Positions 33,821 to 42,595 of a stretch of 64,000 nt of DNA are shown in pieces. The stretch spans positions 3,286,001 to 3,350,000 of the forward strand of contig NZ_CP154845.1 of assembly GCF_047302285.1 (NCBI RefSeq), written 5' to 3'. The translations under genes and the position numbers were made by a program. This DNA is from Robertmurraya sp047302285 (GTDB lineage Bacteria > Bacillota > Bacilli > Bacillales > Cytobacillaceae). Each line of letters begins with the position of its first letter. The stretch's first letter is position 1. The notes beneath the pieces were generated by a model. That model was not told the origin of the DNA and did no database searches. It was given only the letters and a program-made list of their open reading frames with translations.

Positions 33821-33885
33821 CCTTATATTTCTCCTCCTCATTTCTCATACTAATGAATGATTATGATGGGGAATGAGGGAATCTC

Positions 33886-34563
33886 GTGGATGATTATGTA
33901 CAAATTCTCGTTGAACTGATTTTAGGATATATTGCTCTGTTCGCTTTAACCAAAGTAATGGGGAAAACACAAATCACACAAATTACCCCCTTCGACTTTA
34001 TCTCTGCCTTAATTTTAGGAGAGTTAGTTGGAAATGCCATCTACGATGATGACATTAAATTTCAAAAAGTCATCTATGCTGTCGTCGTCTGGGGGCTTCT
34101 CATTTTTTTAACAGAAGTATTAACACAGAAAAAGAAAGGGCTTAGAAAATTATTAGAGGGACAGCCAACGATCGTCATTCGCAAGGGAAAAATTGATTAC
34201 GAAGCTTTGAAGAAAACTCGTTTAGATATCAACCAACTTCAACATCTACTTCGATCAAGAGAGATCTTCTCCATTCGGGAGTGCGAGTATGCCATTTTAG
34301 AAACCGATGGATCCATTAGTGTACTAAAAAAATCTGGCTTTTCTAATGTCACAATTCGGGACATGAATCTGCCCCGGTCTCCTGTTAAGTTGCCCGTTAC
34401 GTTAATTTTAGATGGAGAAATTGAAAAGGATAACCTACAGTTTATTAAGTGGGATGAAGACAAACTTTTATATGAAATGAAAAAATTGGGGGTCCACTCT
34501 ACAAAGGATGTCCTCTATGTCGAATGGCAAGAAGGAGAAGAATTACTTATTCAAAAGTACTAA
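33886..34563 (+). CDS. DUF421 (YetF/YrbG-type) membrane protein
   Basis: A 225-aa protein with three N-terminal membrane helices (about residues 5-85, including KVMGKTQITQITPFDFISA) and a cytoplasmic DUF421/YetF domain (EGQPTIVIRKGKIDYEALKK, SREIFSIRECEYAILETDG). The start is GTG with GAGGGA upstream. Relatives are linked to sporulation and germination in Bacillus, but the biochemical role is unknown. Confidence 0.9.
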   Translation: MDDYVQILVELILGYIALFALTKVMGKTQITQITPFDFISALILGELVGNAIYDDDIKFQKVIYAVVVWGLLIFLTEVLTQKKKGLRKLLEGQPTIVIRKGKIDYEALKKTRLDINQLQHLLRSREIFSIRECEYAILETDGSISVLKKSGFSNVTIRDMNLPRSPVKLPVTLILDGEIEKDNLQFIKWDEDKLLYEMKKLGVHSTKDVLYVEWQEGEELLIQKY

Positions 34564-34569
34564 CTTCTC

Positions 34570-34845
34570 CTAGACGACTTCATTAAAGTAACGGCCTTTG
34601 CCAGTTAGATCACTATAAATTTCTTCGACCATACTCTCTTTCGCTAGCTCCTGAACTGAGGAGCTATTTTTATTTAGTCTCTTCCTGAAGCTTTGCCCTC
34701 TTTCCAGCCTTTTTTCTTCACTAGTGTTGGCAGCAGCTCTTGTTCTCCCTACTGGAAAAATCTGAAATGGATCATAATTGTTTTTTACTTCTCTTTCTGC
34801 GTATTGCGTATATTGATAATTTGTTGTTGGAGGAATATAACCCAT
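34570..34845 (-). CDS. Hypothetical protein, Bacillus-conserved type
   Basis: A 91-aa hydrophilic, basic protein beginning MGYIPPTTNYQYTQYAER, with a middle FQIFPVGRTRAAANTSEEKR and a helical C-terminus. The ATG at 34845 has GAGGTGG 5 nt upstream; the frame extends six codons further without a site. I do not recognise a domain. It ends 6 bp from the convergent DUF421 gene. Confidence 0.65.
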   Translation of the reverse strand: MGYIPPTTNYQYTQYAEREVKNNYDPFQIFPVGRTRAAANTSEEKRLERGQSFRKRLNKNSSSVQELAKESMVEEIYSDLTGKGRYFNEVV

Positions 34846-34972
34846 ATTCACCACCTCTTTCAATAAAATTCACGAAAAACCTCTTTAGAATATATATACG
34901 ATTTGGTATGATAAATTTTGTCTGTACTTATTAAAAAAGGACATGAAGAAAGTTAGATTAAAGGGGAAAATG

Positions 34973-37249
34973 ATGAGAACAGCTGTATTAGAGAACAAGA
35001 TAATCGCTACAGAACAACTAAATAGAGAACATTTTCAATGGATTCATGATGAAGGAAAAAAAGGAAAGCTCCATTGTCCAATATGTGGTGACCCTGTTCG
35101 CTTCTACTTAGGCATTGAAAAGCAACCTCACTTTTTCCACATGACCAAACATACAACTTGCCAGGAACCAGAGCTACAAGAGCTAGAATCCACTAAAGAT
35201 GAAGTGGAATACGTAGAGCGAAATGGTTTCAAAATTCCCGTTTCCCGCACGATTACAACAGTGCAATATCAAACAGAGTTCAAATCTCATAGTCGAGTCA
35301 AAAAGGCTCCATTATTCATAAAAGAAACGAAAGTGGAAATGCCACCATCTAGTCCATATATACAAACCTTGAAGGAACACGGTTTTTCATTAGATGCCAA
35401 TCAAATGGAAGCCGTCTCTCATGCGGAAGGTCCATTGCTTGTTCTTGCCGGAGCAGGAAGTGGCAAAACGAGAGTGTTAACAGCACGTACAGCATTCATG
35501 ATTCAAGAGAAAAAAGTGGATCCCCGCTCAATCATGCTTGTCACCTTTACCGCAAAGGCAGCAATGGAAATGAAAAAGCGCTTAAAACAATATCCAGGCG
35601 TCACTCAGCAACAAATTCAGTCATTATTGGCTGGAACGTTTCACAGTATTTTCTACCGCATTTTGTCTTTCCATGAGCGAAGTAAATGGAGTTCTGATAA
35701 ATTATTAAAAAAAGAGTGGCAAAAGGAACAAATCATAAAATTAGGTGGTAAGGAGCTAGAGTTAGATGAGAAGGAGTTTGCTTACGATCTAGCATTGCAA
35801 CAAATTGGGTTTTGGAAAAACTCATTAGTTCTTCCTTCTCAAATTAAGCCTGAAACTCCATGGGAGGAAAAGGTCGCCTTTCTCTTTCAGTTTTATGAAC
35901 AGACGAAACGTGAAAAAGGCTTATTTGACTTTGATGATATGCTTCTTGGCTGCTATCAGCTGTTTCAAGAGAACCCTTCCCTTCTTGAAAGTTACCAAAA
36001 ACGTTTTCGCTATTTCCTTATTGACAAGTTTCAGGATATCAACAAGGTTCAATACGAATTGATTCGCATGCTATCATCTTCGAAAAATATATGTGCAGTT
36101 GGAGATGACGATCAGTCTATTTATTCATTTCGAGGAAGTGACCCTCATTACCTGCTTGAATTTGAAAAAGATTTTCCGAATTCAAAGCTAGTTGTCTTAA
36201 ATGAAAACTATCGCTCAAGCCATGAAATCGTGGCAACAGCCAATACGATTATTAAAAAGAATAAAGAGCGTAGACTTAAGGAAATGCACGCCCAATTCTC
36301 TTCTGAACGCTCCCCTGTTTTATTCTTCCCTTTTGATGAGGAAGAAGAAGCAACGATGATCGTTCAAGATATTCAAGAGAAAATTGAAAAAGGCTACGAG
36401 CCTCGCGATTTTGCTGTTCTTTTTCGAACGAATACGAGCAGTAGAGCGATTTTCGAAAGATTAACCAATTCCAGTCTTCCGTTTAAAATTGATCAAGATG
36501 TGGAACCATTTTATGAGCGTTTTATCGTAAAAGGAATGCTTTCTTTTCTCAGACTTTCATTGAATGAGGATGATCAAGATGCGATACGGTCCATCCTTCC
36601 CGTCCTATTTGTGAAAAATAATGTTCTCCAGGACTTAAAGGCTGACAGCATTCTTAATGATTGCTCTTTACTCGAATGTATCAGTCAATTAAAAACAGGT
36701 TTTGCTTTTCAAGAAAAGAAGTTGAAAAAACTAGTCCCTGTCATTCGTTCGTTGCATCAGCTAGCACCAGTCACGGCGATGGACATCCTAGAAAAAGAAC
36801 TAGGTTATGGGGACTTTATTAAGAAAAGAGGCAATGAAGGAAATAAGCTTGATAAGGGCTCTGATGATATTCGTGATTTAAAGGTTGCCGCACGTGGTTT
36901 CAAAACGATTCTTGAGTTTCTAGACCATGTTAATCATATGACAGCCATGAATAAAGAAATAAAGAATATCAGTAAAACGCTCGATAATGCTCTTACTTTA
37001 AGCACGATTCACCGTTCGAAGGGCTTGGAGTATAAAGTTGTTTACGTTGTTAGTACAGTCGATGGAAGTCTTCCCCATGATTTCGCGCTAGATTCATTCC
37101 GCAATGGCGATCTAGCACCTTTAGAGGAAGAAAGACGCTTGCTATATGTCGCCATCACAAGAGCCATGGAACAATTATATCTCTCTGTCCCACAAAAACG
37201 TCGCGGCAAAAACGCCCATCCTTCTCGTTTTTTAGCTCCAGTGAAATAG
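34973..37249 (+). CDS. yjcD: UvrD/PcrA-like DNA helicase with CoiA-type zinc-finger N-terminus (YjcD-like)
   Basis: A superfamily-1 helicase-like protein of 758 aa. Residues 30-70 carry CPICGD...QPHFFHMTKHTTC, a zinc-finger-like segment resembling the CoiA N-terminus. Then come Walker A LAGAGSGKTR (near 155), motif Ia FTAKAA, motif III VGDDDQSIYSFRGSD, motif IV ENYRSS, motif V TIHRSKGLEYKVVY and motif VI YVAITRA. Motif II reads LIDKFQDIN: Lys352 (AAG, 36026-36028) stands where DExx helicases have the catalytic Glu, so ATP hydrolysis may be impaired. Two alternative starts lie 1 and 10 codons upstream; this ATG has AAGGGG at the best spacing. Confidence 0.9.
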   Translation: MRTAVLENKIIATEQLNREHFQWIHDEGKKGKLHCPICGDPVRFYLGIEKQPHFFHMTKHTTCQEPELQELESTKDEVEYVERNGFKIPVSRTITTVQYQTEFKSHSRVKKAPLFIKETKVEMPPSSPYIQTLKEHGFSLDANQMEAVSHAEGPLLVLAGAGSGKTRVLTARTAFMIQEKKVDPRSIMLVTFTAKAAMEMKKRLKQYPGVTQQQIQSLLAGTFHSIFYRILSFHERSKWSSDKLLKKEWQKEQIIKLGGKELELDEKEFAYDLALQQIGFWKNSLVLPSQIKPETPWEEKVAFLFQFYEQTKREKGLFDFDDMLLGCYQLFQENPSLLESYQKRFRYFLIDKFQDINKVQYELIRMLSSSKNICAVGDDDQSIYSFRGSDPHYLLEFEKDFPNSKLVVLNENYRSSHEIVATANTIIKKNKERRLKEMHAQFSSERSPVLFFPFDEEEEATMIVQDIQEKIEKGYEPRDFAVLFRTNTSSRAIFERLTNSSLPFKIDQDVEPFYERFIVKGMLSFLRLSLNEDDQDAIRSILPVLFVKNNVLQDLKADSILNDCSLLECISQLKTGFAFQEKKLKKLVPVIRSLHQLAPVTAMDILEKELGYGDFIKKRGNEGNKLDKGSDDIRDLKVAARGFKTILEFLDHVNHMTAMNKEIKNISKTLDNALTLSTIHRSKGLEYKVVYVVSTVDGSLPHDFALDSFRNGDLAPLEEERRLLYVAITRAMEQLYLSVPQKRRGKNAHPSRFLAPVK

Positions 37250-37251
37250 AC

Positions 37252-37283
37252 AAAAGTCGCTCCTATTTTTGAGCGACTTTTTT
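37252..37283. terminator. Bidirectional terminator, yjcD/spoVIF
   Basis: AAAAGTCGCTC and GAGCGACTTTT form an 11-bp stem with an 8-nt loop, followed by TTTTTTG. It separates convergent genes. Confidence 0.9.
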
Positions 37284-37286
37284 GTA

Positions 37287-37541
37287 CTATCTCTTGTTAA
37301 GCATTTTTGAAATCGTATTGAAATCCAACTGCTTTCCGTCACTGACAATTGACTTAACAATTTTATCCTCAGTTTCCTTATTTACAGGTTTATTAGCAAT
37401 TTGTGATACTCTTCTGATCACGTTTCGTACCGTTTTTTCGTCCTTGAAGTTCGCCCCTTGTAATGAATTGGCTAAGTCAAAAACATCCTTCATATTTACG
37501 CCCGTCTTTTTTTCGATATTCTTAAAGAAATGATTATCCAT
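37287..37541 (-). CDS. spoVIF: Stage VI sporulation protein F
   Basis: An 84-aa protein, MDNHFFKNIEKKTGVNMKD..., with the family stretches VFDLANSLQGANFKDE and VSDGKQLDFNTISKML. SpoVIF (YjcC) is needed for late coat maturation and GerE-dependent gene expression in B. subtilis. The position next to yjcD matches B. subtilis. Confidence 0.92.
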   Translation of the reverse strand: MDNHFFKNIEKKTGVNMKDVFDLANSLQGANFKDEKTVRNVIRRVSQIANKPVNKETEDKIVKSIVSDGKQLDFNTISKMLNKR

Positions 37542-37670
37542 TTTGTAAAACTACGCCTCCTTTTCAAGCTACTTACATTTTATGAATGTAGCTACAGAAG
37601 GGTGATATGAAATGCAAAAGAAAGGCGTATTTCATAGATTTATAGATTTCATCCATTTTTTACTCAGGAT

Positions 37671-38447
37671 CTATTTAATTAGCCAACCACCGTCCACAAG
37701 CACATCGCTTCCGGTCATATAGGATGCTTCTTCTGACGCAACAAACGCAATGACATTGGCGATCTCTAAGGCTTTCCCAATTCTCCCTAGGGCTGTATTT
37801 TCTTCAATCGTCTTCACAAACTTCTCATTTTCCAAGCCTTTCTCTGTCAGCGGAGTATCGACAAAGCCTGGTGAAACAGAGTTTACACGAATGCCATATG
37901 GAGCCAATTCTAACGCAAGTGACCTTGTAAAATTAATCACTCCTGCTTTCGCTGCACTATAATGGGGCATGAGAGCACCTGCTTGATGTCCGGAGAGAGA
38001 GGCGACATTAACAATCGCACGTCCCTGTAAGCCATTTTCTTCTTTCGCCTTTGTGACCATGAAGTTCCCTAGTATTTTTGAGACAAGAAAGACGCTCCTT
38101 AAATTAGCATTTTGAATATCATCCCAATCATCTTCGGTTGTTTCTAGTATTTTTGAATTTTGCAGGCCTCCAGCATTATTTACTAGAATATGAAGGTCAC
38201 CAAAGTGAATTTGGAGATAGTCAGAAAGCTCCTGTACATCTTCTTCATCCGTTACATCCGCTTGAAAAATCTCAGCCATCGGAATTTTTTTCGTTTTATT
38301 GATCTCATTCGCAACCGCTTCCAACTTAGACTTCGTTCTTCCCACTAAAACAACTCTTGCACCTTCTTCTGCCAATTTGATCGCAACTTCTTTTCCAATT
38401 CCACTCCCTGCCCCTGTAATGAGGGCAATCGTTTGAGAAAATCTCAT
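37671..38447 (-). CDS. SDR-family oxidoreductase
   Basis: A classical short-chain dehydrogenase of 258 aa, complete. It has TGAGSGIG (coenzyme site), NNAGG, the catalytic Ser in NVASLSG, YSAAK, and the GFVDTPL loop typical of 3-oxoacyl-reductase-like members. The frame can also start at a GTG four codons upstream (38459); AAGGGG lies nearby for either. The substrate is unknown. Confidence 0.88.
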   Translation of the reverse strand: MRFSQTIALITGAGSGIGKEVAIKLAEEGARVVLVGRTKSKLEAVANEINKTKKIPMAEIFQADVTDEEDVQELSDYLQIHFGDLHILVNNAGGLQNSKILETTEDDWDDIQNANLRSVFLVSKILGNFMVTKAKEENGLQGRAIVNVASLSGHQAGALMPHYSAAKAGVINFTRSLALELAPYGIRVNSVSPGFVDTPLTEKGLENEKFVKTIEENTALGRIGKALEIANVIAFVASEEASYMTGSDVLVDGGWLIK

Positions 38448-38558
38448 TTCACCCAGCACCCCTTTTTAAACGAATTATGTATCTCTAATATACTCCTTTC
38501 ATCAAATTATTCAATTATTTTGCTGAAAATTCATAATATTCTATTGTTATAACAATAA

Positions 38559-38597
38559 AAGAAATGCCGTCTCTGTACGAAACGACATTTCTTTTTT
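38559..38597 (-). terminator. Terminator of the YjcZ-type gene
   Basis: AAAGAAATG-CGT and ACG-CATTTCTTT pair with one mismatch on each side, followed on the minus strand by CTTTTATTG. Confidence 0.75.
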
Positions 38598-38615
38598 TGC
38601 TTCATTAGTTAATGA

Positions 38616-38750
38616 TTAATTATAGAAGCTAGCGCCTACTACAATTAATAGGATAAATAACACGACGATTAATACGAAAGTAGATCCGCCGTATCCACCT
38701 CCGTATCCACCGCCATAGCCATAGCCACCAAAGCCACATCCGAAGCCCAT
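38616..38750 (-). CDS. YjcZ-family small sporulation protein
   Basis: A 44-aa protein: MGFGCGFGGYGYGGGYGGG (Gly/Tyr-rich) followed by one hydrophobic helix (STFVLIVVLFILLIVVGA). This is the signature of the YjcZ/SpoVM-like tiny membrane proteins made in sporulation. GAGGTGA stands 6 nt before the ATG. Confidence 0.88.
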   Translation of the reverse strand: MGFGCGFGGYGYGGGYGGGYGGSTFVLIVVLFILLIVVGASFYN

Positions 38751-38845
38751 ATATGTCACCTCGCTTTATACGGTCTCACTAGTAACATATGTATCGGTCC
38801 AAGAATGTGTATAGGCTGTTTAATAGATTCCGCTCAAAAACATGC

Positions 38846-39202
38846 TCATCCTTTTGGTTTAAAAATTAGTGCTCCGATAAAGGCGAATACAATGGCAGCG
38901 GAAATACCTGAACTCGTCACTTCAAACATGCCTGTCAGAACTCCTACTAAGCCATGTTTTTCGGCCTCTTGTAATGCCCCATGAACAAGGGTATTACCGA
39001 AATTCGTAATAGGAACAGTTGCTCCAGCCCCTGCAAAATCCGCTAAAGGTTCATATAATCCTAACCCATCAAGTATAGCCCCCATGACGACAAGCAAGCT
39101 TAGTGTATGTCCTGGAGTTAATTTTGCTACATCAAATAATAATTGACCGATGACACAAATGAGCCCTCCAACAACGAATGCCCAAAAAAACATTGGTAGC
39201 AA
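38846..39202 (-). CDS. spoVAE: Stage V sporulation protein AE
   Basis: A 118-aa integral membrane protein (SpoVAEb type) with FVVGGLICVIGQLLFDVAK and DFAGAGATVPITNFGNTL. It is part of the SpoVA channel that moves Ca-dipicolinate into and out of spores. The start is TTG with AAGGAGG 8 nt upstream; the next ATG is too far from it. It is the last gene of the spoVAC-D-E cluster and shares sequence features with SpoVAC. Confidence 0.93.
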   Translation of the reverse strand: MLPMFFWAFVVGGLICVIGQLLFDVAKLTPGHTLSLLVVMGAILDGLGLYEPLADFAGAGATVPITNFGNTLVHGALQEAEKHGLVGVLTGMFEVTSSGISAAIVFAFIGALIFKPKG

Positions 39203-39220
39203 GTTGATAACCTCCTTTTC

Positions 39221-40237
39221 TTATCCGTTCATTTCAATCGATACTGCATGAGCAATACAAGGAATGCTCTCATTTTGCTGATATGTTAATGGGGATAACA
39301 ACGCTCCCGTTGCTACAACGAGAATTCTCTTATAGGTACCTTTTTGCATTTCGTTAAGAAGATGCCCATATAAAACGGAAGCAGAGCATCCAGCTCCACT
39401 TGCTCCAGCTTGAACTGGCTGTTCATCGTTATAAATCATCAAGCCACAGTCCTGAAATTTCTCCCATTCGATATTCAAGCCATTCTTTTGCAGTAACTCA
39501 AACGTGACCTCTCTACCGATTTTTGCTAGGTCACCTGTGACAATTAAATCATAATAAGAAGGATCCAATTTCAAATCATTAAAATGAGCAGTAATTGTAT
39601 CTGCCGCAGCTGGTGCCATCGCTCCGCCCATATTGTAGGGGTCTGTCATTCCTAAATCAATGACCTTCCCCAAGGTGGCAGAAGTTGTTACAGGAATCCC
39701 CTTTTCATTCTCGTTTTTCTTCACCAACGCTGCACCCGCTCCTGTAACGGTCCATTGAGCAGTAGGAGGTTTTTGTCCTCCATATTCAGTTGGATAACGG
39801 AATTGTTTTTCTGTTGCTGCATTGTGGCTGGATGCACCGGTTAAGACGTAATCAGCACCTTGGTAATTAATGAAAAATGAAGCTAGTGCAAGTCCTTCCA
39901 TTGAAGTTGAGCAAGCACCAAAGATACCGATATACGGTAATTGGATTGTTCGTGCCGCCATACTTGACGGGGTAATCTGATTGATTAAATCACCGGCAAT
40001 AAAAAATTGTACATCGTCTTTTGTTTTATTCCCTTTTTGAAGAGCCGTTTGGGTTGCTTCTTCCATCAATACACGTTGAGCTTTTTCATAGGAGTCTTCC
40101 CCCATCCATAGATCATCATGAATAATATCAAAGTCGGCCGCCAATTTTCCTTTTGCCTCAAATGGACCTACGGACACACCTGTTGAGACGATGACGGGTT
40201 TATTTGGAAATACCCATGACTGCTTTCCCTTACGCAT
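39221..40237 (-). CDS. spoVAD: Stage V sporulation protein AD
   Basis: A 338-aa thiolase-fold protein, exactly the B. subtilis length, which binds dipicolinic acid on the outer face of the spore inner membrane. The stretch IGIFGACSTSMEGLAL includes the thiolase-like Cys. GGGGGG lies 7 nt before ATG 40237. This ATG overlaps the spoVAC stop by 1 nt (TAATG), so I prefer it to the start 5 codons upstream. Confidence 0.95.
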   Translation of the reverse strand: MRKGKQSWVFPNKPVIVSTGVSVGPFEAKGKLAADFDIIHDDLWMGEDSYEKAQRVLMEEATQTALQKGNKTKDDVQFFIAGDLINQITPSSMAARTIQLPYIGIFGACSTSMEGLALASFFINYQGADYVLTGASSHNAATEKQFRYPTEYGGQKPPTAQWTVTGAGAALVKKNENEKGIPVTTSATLGKVIDLGMTDPYNMGGAMAPAAADTITAHFNDLKLDPSYYDLIVTGDLAKIGREVTFELLQKNGLNIEWEKFQDCGLMIYNDEQPVQAGASGAGCSASVLYGHLLNEMQKGTYKRILVVATGALLSPLTYQQNESIPCIAHAVSIEMNG

Positions 40238-40701
40238 TAAATAACCCCCCATTTCATGAGAAGGACTTTTATTAAAGCTACAATAAATGCTGAAAAAACA
40301 CCGAATAAGATGACAGAGCCTGCTAGTTTAAACATGTTTCCTCCTACTCCTAATACGAAACCTTCCGTACGGTGTTCAATCGCGGCGGAAATCACCGCAT
40401 TTCCAAAACCTGTAACTGGCACAGCACTACCAGCACCGGCAAATTGACCAATATGATCATAGATGCCAAAACCAGTTAGAATCATGGAAATAAAAACCAT
40501 TGTTGCCACAGTCGGATTTCCTGCCGTTTGTTCAGTAAAATTGAAAAAGTAAATATAAAAATAGGTGATCGCTTGTCCAACAACACAAAAAAGCCCACCA
40601 ATAATAAATGCTTTTATACAATTTTTCAATATCGGTCTTTTTACTTCATGTTTCTTTTCTAGGGATTGATATTGTTGTTGTTCTTTTGTCTTCTCCCCCA
40701 T
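40237..40701 (-). CDS. spoVAC: Stage V sporulation protein AC
   Basis: A 154-aa membrane protein, the mechanosensitive part of the dipicolinate channel. It has a hydrophilic N-terminus and spans including AFIIGGLFCVVGQAITYFY and GQFAGAGSAVPVTGFGNAVI. AAAGGGG precedes the ATG by 8 nt. It is the first of the three spoVA genes and is coupled to spoVAD. Confidence 0.95.
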   Translation of the reverse strand: MGEKTKEQQQYQSLEKKHEVKRPILKNCIKAFIIGGLFCVVGQAITYFYIYFFNFTEQTAGNPTVATMVFISMILTGFGIYDHIGQFAGAGSAVPVTGFGNAVISAAIEHRTEGFVLGVGGNMFKLAGSVILFGVFSAFIVALIKVLLMKWGVI

Positions 40702-40715
40702 GAACTAGGCCCCTT

Positions 40716-41186
40716 TCATGTTAATTCTTTCTTCATTTTGATAATTTCCTGAAGCTTTTTCTCCGCTTTTTCTTTTGAATAATTCGGATCCTTTAAATTT
40801 TCTTCAAGCTCCATTGCTTCAAGAAATATCTTATAATCACTTGAGACAATGAAATTTTCTTTAGGATATTTTTCCTCAAGCAATTTATTAATTCTTTTCT
40901 CGATATCCTTCATATGATAACGTTGCAAATGCCTTACCTTATAGGCGACGAGAATATTCTTCTCCCCTTTTAAGACAGAAACATCATAAAGCTCCTTAAA
41001 CCCTTCGACATCTTGCTCAATAGAGCGGACCAAATCCATTTCCTTTTTTGTATTTCTCTCAAAAGAGAGTGGGGCAGGATTCGTTGTTTTTACTAATGCT
41101 ATCCCGCTTCCCTTCGGTCCGTCATTGTTGCATGCACATAAAAACATGACCATAACAAGAAAATATGTAAGCAGTATTTTCCTCAT
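40716..41186 (-). CDS. YhcN/YlaJ-family sporulation lipoprotein
   Basis: A 156-aa protein with a signal peptide and lipobox FLCAC at residue 19, then the YhcN/YlaJ domain with ILVAYKVRHLQRYHMKDIEK. Related lipoproteins sit in the spore inner membrane and affect germination. It lies 14 bp upstream of spoVAC on the same strand and is probably co-expressed in the forespore. Confidence 0.88.
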   Translation of the reverse strand: MRKILLTYFLVMVMFLCACNNDGPKGSGIALVKTTNPAPLSFERNTKKEMDLVRSIEQDVEGFKELYDVSVLKGEKNILVAYKVRHLQRYHMKDIEKRINKLLEEKYPKENFIVSSDYKIFLEAMELEENLKDPNYSKEKAEKKLQEIIKMKKELT

Positions 41187-41283
41187 TTCATCCCCATCCT
41201 CTACGACATCTTAGATTGCTTTTATTTTCCTCGACTTTCCCTTAATTTATGAATCCTTGTACACTTCCAATATCTGTAACATT

Positions 41284-41312
41284 AAAAAAGCCTGCTAATA
41301 TGCATTAGCAGA
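41284..41312 (-). terminator. Terminator of the small Cys/Lys-rich protein gene
   Basis: CTGCTAAT and ATTAGCAG form a perfect 8-bp stem with a 4-nt loop. On the minus strand GCTTTTTTAA follows. Confidence 0.85.
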
Positions 41313-41331
41313 CTGTAAATAAAGTCTTGTT

Positions 41332-41436
41332 TTATCTTGTTTTTTTCTTTCCACAGCCACAACCTTTTTTTCTTTTCGACGGTTTAGGTTGCTGTTTTTT
41401 CAATGTAAGATTTGGGTTCGTACTTTGTATTCTCAT
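41332..41436 (-). CDS. 34-aa Lys/Cys-rich small protein
   Basis: After GGGAGAGAG an ATG opens a 34-codon frame: MRIQSTNPNLTLKK, then PKPSKRKKGCGCGKKKTR. It is strongly basic and ends in a CGCG motif. A terminator lies 20 bp downstream. It resembles short basic proteins made in sporulating cells, but I recognise no family. The ribosome site and terminator support a real gene. Confidence 0.6.
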   Translation of the reverse strand: MRIQSTNPNLTLKKQQPKPSKRKKGCGCGKKKTR

Positions 41437-41584
41437 TAATTCTCTCTCCCATCATAAATGTATTTCACCACGTCTAAAAGGGCCTTATATCGAGCATATG
41501 TGGGTACCGCTATGATAATCTATGCAAATTTGCAATGCCTGTATATGTGCATGACCTAATTTCGAAAAAAAGTTAGGACTTCGT

Positions 41585-41935
41585 TCACAAAAAATGCTGA
41601 ATTATCGTTTCAATAATAGCAGCAATACCAGCAACCGCTAATATCAGGAGAAAAGGAGTAGCAAATGCTGGCAACTGCAGATAAAAAAGACATAATCCTG
41701 CAGCAGACCATATCCCCGTACACCAATAACAACTTAATAATTCTCCGATAAAATGAGTGAATCCCCCACTTTTTGGAACATAGTAGACTTCTTCCTCCCC
41801 ATTTTCATTTACTTCAACCTCTTCCACAAAAAATGGACTTCTTATAAATTCCGTAATTTTATCAAAGACAATTAAACGGGTAAGACGAAAGCTAGCAAGT
41901 GAAATAACGATAAATTCCATCCAAGATATAAGCAT
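41585..41935 (-). CDS. yjcA: DUF1360 sporulation protein (YjcA-like)
   Basis: A 116-aa protein with a membrane-embedded N-terminus, the stretch SLASFRLTRLIVFDKITEF, the Cys motif SCYWCTGIW and two C-terminal hydrophobic spans. This is the DUF1360 family, whose B. subtilis member YjcA is a sporulation protein located beside the cotVWXYZ cluster, as here. A start three codons upstream (41944) is also possible, but its ribosome site is too close. Confidence 0.88.
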   Translation of the reverse strand: MLISWMEFIVISLASFRLTRLIVFDKITEFIRSPFFVEEVEVNENGEEEVYYVPKSGGFTHFIGELLSCYWCTGIWSAAGLCLFYLQLPAFATPFLLILAVAGIAAIIETIIQHFL

Positions 41936-41998
41936 TTCATCCATCCTTCAACATGATATTTTCTCGCCTATTTTTAGGAAATAAGGCGTTTGTCCGTT

Positions 41999-42026
41999 AC
42001 CCAAATGCCTCTATAGCAATATGTTA
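41999..42026 (+). promoter_or_regulatory. Candidate sigma-K promoter of the coat gene
   Basis: ACC (41999-42001) and AATATGTTA (42018-42026) are separated by 16 nt, close to the sigma-K consensus (mACm, 16 nt, CATAnnnTA). This fits mother-cell expression of a crust/coat gene. Confidence 0.45.
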
Positions 42027-42069
42027 TTAATGTAATATTACTTCTAAAGAAAATAAGGAGGAATAACGA

Positions 42070-42564
42070 ATGGGTTGTGGAAAAAAAGACGACGTACTAG
42101 GCACTAGCACTGGCAATTGTGTATGCGAAGTTGTCCGTGCTATAAAAGACATCCAAGATGCTGCCGAAGATGTTTGTGAATGTCCTACTAACTGTTTCCA
42201 GGAACCACTTGGTTCTTTGATTAAACCGGGTAAAAGACAAAGAGTAGATACTCGTGTCTTCTCATTAAAAACAGCAGATGGGTCTCCTTTCCATGCATTC
42301 TTCAGACATGATGAATGTGCATGCGTATCTATTTTTTTCCGAGTTGAAGAGGTTTTTGACAACTGCTGTGCAACATTACGTGTCATTAAACCGGTTAAAA
42401 ACGGAGAAGCGGTAGATTTAACTCATGGTAGCTGCATCGATTTAGGTAAGATTTGCCAAGTAGAAGGCTTTAGAGCAACAAATGACTGTGTAACTGTTGA
42501 CTTAAGCTGCTTCTGTGCTATCCAGTGCGTTGCTGATGTTGACTTAGACATTTGCGAAGACTAA
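42070..42564 (+). CDS. cotZ: CotY/CotZ-family spore coat protein
   Basis: A 164-aa Cys-rich protein (about 17 Cys), MGCGKKDDVLG..., with NCVCEVVRAIKDIQDAAEDV, KTADGSPFHAFFRHDECACVS and VTVDLSCFCAIQCV. CotY/CotZ proteins form the spore crust by disulfide-linked lattices. Only one copy is present, where B. subtilis has cotY and cotZ. AAGGAGGAAT precedes the ATG. Confidence 0.93.
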   Translation: MGCGKKDDVLGTSTGNCVCEVVRAIKDIQDAAEDVCECPTNCFQEPLGSLIKPGKRQRVDTRVFSLKTADGSPFHAFFRHDECACVSIFFRVEEVFDNCCATLRVIKPVKNGEAVDLTHGSCIDLGKICQVEGFRATNDCVTVDLSCFCAIQCVADVDLDICED

Positions 42565-42595
42565 TGGTTAGGATGGCATATGATTTTGTTGAAGT

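Noticed and set aside
41327..41515. A 62-codon plus-strand frame
   Set aside because: It is antisense to the better supported 34-aa gene and its terminator and has no ribosome site.
42027..42386. A 119-codon minus-strand frame
   Set aside because: It is antisense to the Cys-rich coat gene; composition mirrors that gene.
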